From Candidatus Hydrogenedentota bacterium (GTDB taxonomy: Bacteria; Spirochaetota; Leptospiria; Turneriellales; J094), in contig RFJE01000385.1 of the NCBI GenBank assembly GCA_003695005.1, positions 1-10,517 of the forward strand: 10,517 nucleotides of DNA, in the 5' to 3' direction. The position numbers and the translations under genes were made by a program. Under the pieces are notes generated by a model. The model saw only the letters and a list, made by a program, of their open reading frames with translations, did no database searches and was not told the origin of the DNA. Below, piece by piece: positions 1 to 5,866 of this stretch. Each line of letters starts with the position of its first letter. Positions within the stretch are counted from its first letter, which is position 1.

Positions 1-1493
1 CTCCCGGATCTATGTTTGGTCATACTTTCTTAAAAGCAAATAAAAGTGATAGGATTGATTCTCCTGAACTTTTGGACTATGGGATCAACTATTCAGCTTA
101 TGTTGGTAATGCAAATCCCATTTCTTATGTGATAGGTGGACTCTTTGGAGGTTTTGACGGCTATTTTGCTGTCTTAGCATATTACTTTAAAGTTAATGAA
201 TATAATAACGCAGAAAGCCGCGATATTTGGGAATATAAACTGAACTTTTCAGAAGAAGAAACCGATTTTGCTCTCTTACATTTATGGGAATTAGGAGCTG
301 TTTCTTTCCCGTACTATTTTTTAACGAAAAACTGCTCATACCAAGTCTTAACTTTGCTAGAAGCAGCACGGGAGGACTACCATCTTTCTGACCAATTCGC
401 TTTTCATGTGATTCCAGTTGATACTCTGAGGGTTTTAAAAAAAAATAATTTAATTAAAGGGGTTAAGTATCGGCCATCTGTATTTAGCAAATTCATGATT
501 TTATATGCTAAATTAAATTCCAAAGAAAAAAAATTACTGAGAGAAATTATAGCCCATGAGAAAAAACCCGATGCAATTTTTTCTAGTATAAATGAGGAAC
601 GTCAGCCATTGTTATTTGATACTGCTATTGCATACCTAGCTTATGAAAAACAATACCGACTAGGAAATTTAGAAAAAGAACAGAGAAATTTATATTTGGA
701 TTTGTTGCGGAAAAGATCAAAAATAAAAAATGTTTTTCCTCATAATAAAAACGAAAAACCAGAAGGAGTCAGTGATCCCTTAGAAAGTCATAAAAGTCCT
801 TCGTTTACTTTTTCTGCGGGATATTCTTCTTTAGGTGCTTATTTAGGATTAACCTGGAGACCTGCCTTGCACGATTATTTAGATTTACCAAAAGGCTATT
901 TACGTGGATCTAAAGTACAAGTGTTTGATACAGAGATTCGTATTTTTCCTAAATATACTTTCATACCACAGCTATGGCATTGGAAGTTGCTTGATCTGAT
1001 GCACCTCTCACCCTTTCATTTAATTTTAAAAAACTTTTCCTGGAGAACTACCCTTGCTTTTGAAAATCGAAATATAGAATATCAGGCTTCAGAGTTTCAT
1101 AATAACCAAATTTATTTTTATTTTCAAGGAGGTCCTGGAATTTCTTTTCCGCTGTGGCCTTCCGGCCCAATCCGCCGCTTTTTATTTTACACCCTTCTAA
1201 ACTTAAAAACTGATTTTGGAGGAGGGCTCAAGAAAGGATATCGGTTGAACATCAATCCCGAAGCAGGAATCATTAGTTATTTGTTGGATAACTTTGGAGT
1301 GCAACTTAGCAGCCAGTACCAATACTCTTTTTTAGGAGATGAGTTTTCTTTTTGGAAATTTTTTGCTGGTTTTTCTTTATTCCCTTCTATGAATACTGCC
1401 ATTCGGTGGGAATCAGCTGCTTTTGTGAACCAAGAAAGCGCGATAGCGATTTTTAATTATGAAAGTAAAATTTCTTTTAAAGTCTTTTTTTAA
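1..1493 (+). CDS. Lnb_N/DUF4105 domain protein with C-terminal outer-membrane β-barrel (5' partial)
   Basis: The reading frame is open from base 3. The codons before the ATG at 12 encode Pro-Gly-Ser, completing the family motif SMFGHTFLK, so that ATG is internal and the true start lies upstream of the window. The motif's His and the later Asn-Cys pair (KNCSY, about residues 107-108 from the ATG) match the conserved residues of the DUF4105 domain, now called Lnb_N, which has a thiol-protease-like fold; related Bacteroides proteins have been linked to lipoprotein N-acylation. From about residue 262 the protein has alternating aromatic strands and a WRPALHDYLDLPKGY segment typical of the barrel domain fused to Lnb_N in other diderms. 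It ends in Phe, the usual last residue of a Bam substrate. It probably acts at the outer membrane facing the periplasm. The domain call is firm; the substrate is unknown. Confidence 0.8.
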   Translation, partial: PGSMFGHTFLKANKSDRIDSPELLDYGINYSAYVGNANPISYVIGGLFGGFDGYFAVLAYYFKVNEYNNAESRDIWEYKLNFSEEETDFALLHLWELGAVSFPYYFLTKNCSYQVLTLLEAAREDYHLSDQFAFHVIPVDTLRVLKKNNLIKGVKYRPSVFSKFMILYAKLNSKEKKLLREIIAHEKKPDAIFSSINEERQPLLFDTAIAYLAYEKQYRLGNLEKEQRNLYLDLLRKRSKIKNVFPHNKNEKPEGVSDPLESHKSPSFTFSAGYSSLGAYLGLTWRPALHDYLDLPKGYLRGSKVQVFDTEIRIFPKYTFIPQLWHWKLLDLMHLSPFHLILKNFSWRTTLAFENRNIEYQASEFHNNQIYFYFQGGPGISFPLWPSGPIRRFLFYTLLNLKTDFGGGLKKGYRLNINPEAGIISYLLDNFGVQLSSQYQYSFLGDEFSFWKFFAGFSLFPSMNTAIRWESAAFVNQESAIAIFNYESKISFKVFF

Positions 1494-1524
1494 TCAGCGA
1501 TACGGTGAAACGCCGTATCGCTGA
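1494..1524 (+). terminator. Perfect 12-bp hairpin directly after the stop codon
   Basis: Bases 1494-1505 pair perfectly with 1513-1524 around a 7-nt loop (tgaaacg). The stem starts on the base after the TAA. No clean T-run follows it: the 3' flank is atcgttccctcttt. It probably ends or stabilises the upstream transcript. It resembles the hairpin at 5645-5675 in position, in its CAGC...GCTGAA outer stem and in lacking a U-tract. Terminator function is inferred. Confidence 0.45.
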
Positions 1525-1577
1525 ATCGTTCCCTCTTTACGCTTTTCAAGCTAGCTTGGTTTTTAAAGAATACCTGT

Positions 1578-3101
1578 ATGAAAAAAATCAGTATACTTAT
1601 TTTCCTTAGTGTTGGAACTCTTTTCTCGCAAAATTCTATTGCTGATTCTATCCGGCAAAACTTTGAGCAAAATGTAAAAAAATATGTGCTTCCAAATGGA
1701 TTAAGAGTTATTTTAATGAAAAACAAAATTACACCGTCTATTGCTTGTTATTTAAAAATTGGTGTAGGGGCTGCGAATGAACCTTTTGATTTAGCAGGAA
1801 CGGCTCACATGCTCGAGCACATGTTATTTAAAGGAACAAAAGAACTAGGTACTCGTAATTATGATCGCGAAAAAATATATTTAGAACAAATTGCTGTAGA
1901 TGGTGAGAGAGTGGATACAATCAACCGCATTTTATCTGACCCGCTACTCGATAAGCAAACTAAAAAAAAGCTGCTGGAAAAAAAGAAAAGGATAGAAAAA
2001 AGATTAGCATTCTTACAAAAAATCGCTTCCCGCTTTGTTTTATCCGAAGAGGACTCCACTGCATATTCGCTTGCAGGACAAACAGGATACAATGCATACA
2101 CATCTGCGGATGTAACCAATTACCAAATTCAGCTGCCGGCAAATCGTTTAGAGCTATGGTCATGGCTAGAAAGTCAAAAGTTTTTAAATCCTGTGTTTCG
2201 TGAATACTATGCCGAGAGGAAGGTGGTACGCGAAGAAAGAAGGATGCGGTATGAATCTCGTCCAGCACGGATGATGTATGAAGTTTATTTAAAAACTTCT
2301 TTTGGCTTTCACCCTTATGGAAAACCAGTCATTGGTTTTGCTAGTAATATCGAGAAGTTAAAGTTATCCGAAACAAAAAAGTTCTTCGAAGAAAACTACA
2401 TCCCTTCGCGAATGGTGATTGCCATTGTTGGTGACATTGAATTTGATTCCGCCATTGCTACCGTTCAAAAATACTTTGGTAAGTTGCCAGCTAAAAAACC
2501 AGTGGAATTTCCCCCTATTCAGGATGATATTTCATCCTACCGCCGCGAAGCAGTGTATTTTGCAAAAGACAGACCTTATATGATTACAGGATGGCGGAAA
2601 CCTTCGATTCAGGATAAAAACAATGTAGCTTTTGAAGTTTTATCGAGAGCATTAACGGATGGTCAAAATTCTCGTTTAGTAAAACGTTTAGTCATCGAGG
2701 AAAAATTAGCAACTTCTGTATCGTCCTATAACGGAAATCCAGGCGAAAAGCTAAATAACGATTTTACTATTTTCGTGCGTCCTTTTCGCGAACAGGACTA
2801 TGCTAAAATTGAAAAAATTATTTATGAAGAGCTTGAAAAAATTCAGAAAGAAGGACTTTCTAAAGAAGAGCTTACTCGCATTAAAAATAACTATTTAGCG
2901 GAGATGGTATCATCCTTGCAATCGAATGCGGGTTTAGCGGATGCTCTTACGTACTATGAGCTTTTATTAGGAGATTATCGTGAGTTTTATCGCTTTATAG
3001 ATAGGCTCGACAACATCAATGCAAAGATAATTTCGGACATTGTACGTAAGTACTTACGCTATGATAGGGCAACTTTAGTTGTATTGAAGCAGCCAAAATA
3101 G
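1578..3101 (+). CDS. Exported M16 family zinc peptidase (insulinase/pitrilysin type)
   Basis: A 507-residue protein whose hydrophobic N-terminus (about residues 4-19) reads as a signal peptide, so it is probably periplasmic. The inverted zinc motif HMLEH is at residues 77-81: His77 and His81 bind zinc and Glu80 is the catalytic base. The third ligand should be Glu219 or Glu220 in VVREER. Other family blocks are YNAYTSADVTNYQ (171-183), HPYGKPVIGF (245-254) and IVGDIE (283-288). The M16_C domain covers about 262-440. A Lys/Glu-rich helical insert at about 98-160 stretches the usual spacing of roughly 76 residues between HxxEH and Glu to about 138, as in one bacterial M16 subgroup. Length fits a single half-enzyme that would dimerise; no partner subunit is adjacent. 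The ATG at 1578 directly precedes the signal peptide; the ribosome site (aaaga, 1565-1569) is weak. The substrate cannot be told from sequence. Confidence 0.9.
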   Translation: MKKISILIFLSVGTLFSQNSIADSIRQNFEQNVKKYVLPNGLRVILMKNKITPSIACYLKIGVGAANEPFDLAGTAHMLEHMLFKGTKELGTRNYDREKIYLEQIAVDGERVDTINRILSDPLLDKQTKKKLLEKKKRIEKRLAFLQKIASRFVLSEEDSTAYSLAGQTGYNAYTSADVTNYQIQLPANRLELWSWLESQKFLNPVFREYYAERKVVREERRMRYESRPARMMYEVYLKTSFGFHPYGKPVIGFASNIEKLKLSETKKFFEENYIPSRMVIAIVGDIEFDSAIATVQKYFGKLPAKKPVEFPPIQDDISSYRREAVYFAKDRPYMITGWRKPSIQDKNNVAFEVLSRALTDGQNSRLVKRLVIEEKLATSVSSYNGNPGEKLNNDFTIFVRPFREQDYAKIEKIIYEELEKIQKEGLSKEELTRIKNNYLAEMVSSLQSNAGLADALTYYELLLGDYREFYRFIDRLDNINAKIISDIVRKYLRYDRATLVVLKQPK

Positions 3102-3136
3102 AATTTACAAATAAGCACAAGTCGGGAAAAAGGTCT

Positions 3137-4621
3137 ATGGCATATATTATTACTATTGACCAAGGTACTACGGGTTCACGGGTTTTTTTAATTGATGAGA
3201 AGGGTCAGACTTTAGCGTCTGCTTATCGAGAGCATACACAGCATTTTCCACAACCAGGATGGGTTGAGCATAACGCCGAAGAAATATGGACAAATATTGT
3301 GTCTTTAATTACAGAAGCTTTAGAAAAAGCTTCTGTTTCCGTAACGGATGCTGTGGGAATTGGAATTACAAACCAGCGAGAAACCACTCTTTTATGGGAA
3401 AAAGGTACGGGAAAGCCTTTAGGACATGCCATTGTGTGGCAGTGCCGGCGCACTTCCAAACGAATTGATGAATTAAAAGCATCTGGCCATGAACCTCTTT
3501 TTCGTTCCAAAACCGGACTCGTGCTAGATGCTTATTTTTCCGGTACAAAGCTAGAATGGCTTTTGCAAGAAAAAGATGCCTTTCAAAAAGCAAAATCTGG
3601 GGAAGTATTAGCAGGAACAATTGATTCTTACTTATTATATAAGCTTACAGGGGGTGAAGTTCACGCAACAGACTATACGAATGCTTCTCGCACACTGCTT
3701 TTTAACATTCACGAAAAAAAATGGGATGAAGAGCTTTGCGAAATTTTACAAGTCCCTATCACCATGCTTCCGGAAGTAAAAAATACAGCAGGGCTTTTTG
3801 GTAAAACAAAAGGTCTTTCGTGTTTACCAGATGGAATTCCTATTTATTCCATGGTAGGGGATCAACAATCTGCTTTATTTGGTCAATTGTGTTTTGAACC
3901 TGGCAGTGCTAAAAATACTTATGGAACAGGTTGCTTTATGCTTATGAATTTAGGCAAGAAAGCATTCGAAAGTAAACATGGACTTTTAACAACACTGGCT
4001 TGTGATGCCAATGGAAATCCTGTGTATGCATTGGAAGGTGCTGTTTTTATTGCCGGTGCCGTCATGCAATACTTACGCGACATGCTACAATTTTTTGATG
4101 ATGCTGCTAAATCCGAAGCAATGGCGCGATCTGTGGATCACGAAGATGAAGTGGTATTTGTTCCGGCATTTGCCGGATTAGGTGCGCCGTATTGGGATCA
4201 AGACGCTCGCGGTGCTATTTTTGGTTTAACAAGAGATACTTCGAAAGAGCAAATTACTCGAGCGGCGCTTCATTCCATTGCACTACAAACTTATGATGTG
4301 CTAGACTCCATGCAAAAAGATAGTGGCCTAACCCTATCATCCTTAAAAGTGGATGGGGGTGCTACTGCCAATAATTACTTAATGGAATACCAAGCAGCCA
4401 TTCTAGGAGTACCGGTAATTCGTCCACAAAATACAGAGTCCACGGTTCTAGGAGCTGCTTATTTAGCAGGTTTAGCAGCAGGGCTATATTCTTCCGCAAA
4501 GGATTTGGAAAATTTAAATCCGCCCGAAAAAGTATTTCAGCCAACCATGTTTGGCAAAGATCGACAAGAAAGAGAATTAGCAAAATGGAAACGAGCCATT
4601 GAAAGAGTAAAAACAAAGTGA
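3137..4621 (+). CDS. glpK: Glycerol kinase
   Basis: Phosphorylates glycerol with ATP to sn-glycerol-3-phosphate in the cytoplasm (EC 2.7.1.30). At 494 residues it is full length for an FGGY-family kinase. The N-terminal phosphate-binding motif IDQGTTGSR is at 7-15. Glycerol-site residues line up with E. coli GlpK: Arg81-Glu82 (NQRETT), Trp101, Tyr133, Asp242 (VGDQQSALFG, the catalytic base) and probably Phe267. The C-terminal signatures GLGAPYWDQDARGAIFG (347-363) and VDGGATANNYLMEYQA (405-420) are intact. The position of the phosphorylatable His in PTS-controlled Gram-positive kinases (HFFG) is Gly219, so HPr control is unlikely, and the E. coli fructose-bisphosphate loop GGKGGTR is not recognisable. 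A purine-rich aaaaagg (3127-3133) lies close to the ATG. It heads a run with the Fe-S protein and small barrel gene downstream; glpD follows after a structured gap. Confidence 0.97.
   Translation: MAYIITIDQGTTGSRVFLIDEKGQTLASAYREHTQHFPQPGWVEHNAEEIWTNIVSLITEALEKASVSVTDAVGIGITNQRETTLLWEKGTGKPLGHAIVWQCRRTSKRIDELKASGHEPLFRSKTGLVLDAYFSGTKLEWLLQEKDAFQKAKSGEVLAGTIDSYLLYKLTGGEVHATDYTNASRTLLFNIHEKKWDEELCEILQVPITMLPEVKNTAGLFGKTKGLSCLPDGIPIYSMVGDQQSALFGQLCFEPGSAKNTYGTGCFMLMNLGKKAFESKHGLLTTLACDANGNPVYALEGAVFIAGAVMQYLRDMLQFFDDAAKSEAMARSVDHEDEVVFVPAFAGLGAPYWDQDARGAIFGLTRDTSKEQITRAALHSIALQTYDVLDSMQKDSGLTLSSLKVDGGATANNYLMEYQAAILGVPVIRPQNTESTVLGAAYLAGLAAGLYSSAKDLENLNPPEKVFQPTMFGKDRQERELAKWKRAIERVKTK
3311..3336. 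repeat. Inverted repeat inside glpK
   Basis: Bases 3311-3320 are the exact reverse complement of 3327-3336, and the t3321/a3326 pair extends the stem to 11 bp with an agaa tetraloop. It lies within codons 59-67 of glpK, where the Glu-Ala-Leu-Glu-Lys-Ala-Ser run partly explains the self-complementarity. It may be accidental or an mRNA structure early in the kinase message. Confidence 0.5.
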
Positions 4622-4637
4622 ATAAAACAAAGTGAAT
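4610..4637 (+). repeat. 14-bp perfect tandem duplication spanning the glpK stop and the next start
   Basis: The 14-mer aaaacaaagtgaat occurs twice without a gap (4610-4623 and 4624-4637). Copy 1 carries the glpK stop (TGA, 4619-4621) inside a GTGA. Copy 2 supplies the GTG at 4632 that starts the following gene. One copy alone would give the classic 4-base GTGA stop/start overlap. Confidence 0.95.
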
Positions 4638-4886
4638 GAAGAAGAACTCAATGCCCTCATGCGGCCTAAAAAGGTATGCCTATGCAAAGGGCTTACCCGT
4701 GCCGATATTGAAAAAGCGTATGACAAAGGAGCGAAAACGCTAGATGCTATTATGAAAGAAACACTTGCTGGAACGGGATGCGGTACTTGCGAGTGGGAAA
4801 TTGAGAAAATTTTACGCGAAAAACAACAAAAAGAAGAGCAAGAAAAAAAAGGTCAACAACTAGAGTTATTTAAAAACGGTTCTTAA
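4632..4886 (+). CDS. BFD-like [2Fe-2S]-binding protein
   Basis: A small soluble protein of 84 residues. Cys16-x-Cys18 and Cys50-x2-Cys53 give the CxC-x31-CxxC spacing of the bacterioferritin-associated-ferredoxin (BFD) [2Fe-2S] fold, with the helical stretch between them (LTRADIEKAYDKGAKTLDAI). The tail from about residue 62 is Lys/Glu/Gln-rich and looks helical. The same fold forms the C-terminal domain of the anaerobic glycerol-3-phosphate dehydrogenase subunit GlpA. Sitting between glpK and glpD, it may pass electrons from glycerol-3-phosphate oxidation; that is inference, and an iron-storage or redox-sensing role is an alternative. No bacterioferritin gene is in the window. The chosen start is GTG at 4632, 10 bases after the glpK stop; an in-frame ATG at 4659 is possible and keeps all four Cys. 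Translation is probably coupled to glpK. Confidence 0.85.
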   Translation: MNEEELNALMRPKKVCLCKGLTRADIEKAYDKGAKTLDAIMKETLAGTGCGTCEWEIEKILREKQQKEEQEKKGQQLELFKNGS

Positions 4887-4916
4887 ACTCTTTTTGATTT
4901 CAGCCGATAGTAAAGT

Positions 4917-5642
4917 ATGCAAAAGCGATTTTGGCTTCCTTGTATTGCGGCTTATTTTTTTTCAATCCCTTTTTATGCCATTGTCCCTAATTTAGATATG
5001 GTGGACACCCCTACGGCAGTTACCCTACCTCGCGCAACTTATGATGTAAGTTTTTGGGCATACAATGATGGTGGCATTTTATCAAAAGCAGCAATTGGGC
5101 TTCATGATAATATTTATTTAGGAGTTTCGTTTGATGTGGAAAAAGCCATTGGAAATAAACCTGCTCGTATGAATATCCCTGGAGTGGTTGCCAAAGTAAA
5201 ATTTACGGATGGCTGGCAGCAATTCCCTATTTTAATTGCCATGGGGTATGACTCTTTTTACACAGGGAGTGAGGGGAAGCAACAATCCGATAACCCTTTT
5301 GATAGGGTTATTTATGGACCGTATGCAGTGATTACAAAACCTTTATTTATGCTAGGGTTAGAACAGCACTTTCATGTAGGTGTGCGCGTTCCAATGCAAC
5401 CTGTTTATGAGCCGCGCAATACAGCTATGTTTTTTGCATTTGATTTTCCGATTGGCATTTTTGTTCCTATGGTTGAAGTCGAACGGATATTTTTCGACGC
5501 ATCTCGCTTAGATAAAACTTTAGTAAATATTGGTTTTCGTTTTAATCTTTTTGAAAATTTAGCATTAGAGCTGAATTTTATGTTAGCTAAAAACGCTACT
5601 GCTAACCGGATGCTAGTGATTGAATACATGAGTGCTTTTTAA
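4917..5642 (+). CDS. Putative outer-membrane β-barrel protein
   Basis: A 241-residue protein. Residues 6-21 are hydrophobic and follow a basic Gln-Lys-Arg start, which fits a signal peptide with cleavage near Ala21. Cys9 is too early and poorly placed for a lipobox, so it is probably not a lipoprotein. The mature start reads VDTPTAVTLPRATYDVSFWAYNDGG and is followed by short alternating strands (AAIGLHDNIYLGVSF, VVAKVKF, PILIAMGYDSF, LNIGFRFNLF-like repeats). It ends in Ala-Phe with a C-terminal aromatic as in Bam substrates. I do not recognise a named family. It begins 30 bases after the Fe-S gene and so probably shares the glpK transcript, suggesting uptake of glycerol or a glycerol-containing compound, or an envelope role; this rests on position alone. 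The ribosome site is weak (gtaaag just before ATG). Confidence 0.7.
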   Translation: MQKRFWLPCIAAYFFSIPFYAIVPNLDMVDTPTAVTLPRATYDVSFWAYNDGGILSKAAIGLHDNIYLGVSFDVEKAIGNKPARMNIPGVVAKVKFTDGWQQFPILIAMGYDSFYTGSEGKQQSDNPFDRVIYGPYAVITKPLFMLGLEQHFHVGVRVPMQPVYEPRNTAMFFAFDFPIGIFVPMVEVERIFFDASRLDKTLVNIGFRFNLFENLALELNFMLAKNATANRMLVIEYMSAF

Positions 5643-5644
5643 TA

Positions 5645-5675
5645 CAGCTTTTGCGGCGAAGCGCCGCAAAAGCTG
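5645..5675 (+). terminator. Perfect 14-bp hairpin with GCGAAGC tip after the barrel gene
   Basis: Bases 5645-5658 pair perfectly with 5662-5675, leaving a 3-base loop (aag). The tip sequence gcgaagc is known as an exceptionally stable mini-hairpin. It begins two bases after the TAA of the barrel gene. The 3' side is aaactgaatt, so there is no U-tract. It is likely a 3'-end or RNA-stability structure closing the glpK transcript. Confidence 0.5.
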
Positions 5676-5693
5676 AAACTGAATTAAAAATAA

Positions 5694-5793
5694 GGAAAAA
5701 AGGCCTGCTCGTGCTCAAACAGTCCTCCCCCTCACCACTTTCTCTTGAAAGTGGTGAGGGGGTGCGGAACTGCGCCTAGCAGGCCTTTTTTCC
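5694..5793. terminator. Nested 100-bp palindrome with bidirectional terminator features
   Basis: The outer arms 5694-5709 (ggaaaaaaggcctgct) and 5778-5793 are perfect 16-bp inverted repeats. Inside, 5727-5742 pairs perfectly with 5747-5762 (16 bp, loop tctt). Partial pairing of 5720-5725 with 5766-5772 lengthens the inner stem with one bulge. The GC-rich part of the outer stem is followed by six T on either strand, as in a bidirectional intrinsic terminator. The 68-base span between the arms is long for a terminator, so a small palindromic repeat element of MITE or REP type is the main alternative. Confidence 0.6.
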
Positions 5794-5866
5794 CTACCTT
5801 AAGAATTGATGTTTGTAATAATACCTAAAACATTTTACGTGCTGAAAAAGTGTTAAAAATTATCCC
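5794..5866 (+). promoter_or_regulatory. glpD leader with imperfect inverted repeat at 5829-5854
   Basis: AACATTTT (5829-5836) and AAAGTGTT (5847-5854) form an 8-bp inverted repeat with one G-T wobble, separated by 10 bases and ending 12 bases before the glpD ATG. That position suits a repressor site or leader hairpin. A weak -10-like taataat is at 5816-5822, but no convincing -35 element precedes it and no clear ribosome site precedes the ATG. Confidence 0.3.

Noticed and set aside
12..14. ATG at 12 as the true start of the first gene
   Set aside because: The three codons before it complete the conserved SMFGHTFLK motif, so the coding region begins upstream of the window.
1490..1726. Minus-strand open frame of 78 codons
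   Set aside because: It covers the hairpin, leader and signal-peptide region of the M16 gene and has no family resemblance.
1859..2268. Two overlapping minus-strand open frames
   Set aside because: They lie inside the M16 gene; the Ser/Phe-rich translations are the antisense of its Lys/Glu-rich insert.
3223..3620. Open frames on both strands inside the 5' part of glpK
   Set aside because: glpK is intact here with conserved motifs, and these translations resemble nothing.
4362..4616. Minus-strand open frame over the glpK 3' end
   Set aside because: It is antisense to the conserved VDGGATANNYL block, without its own signals.
5405..5629. Minus-strand open frame inside the barrel gene
   Set aside because: The + strand gene has a signal peptide and plausible strands; the antisense translation is basic and featureless.
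5806..5822. ttgatg with taataat as a glpD promoter
   Set aside because: The spacing between the two boxes is far too short for a sigma-70 promoter; only a lone -10-like box remains.
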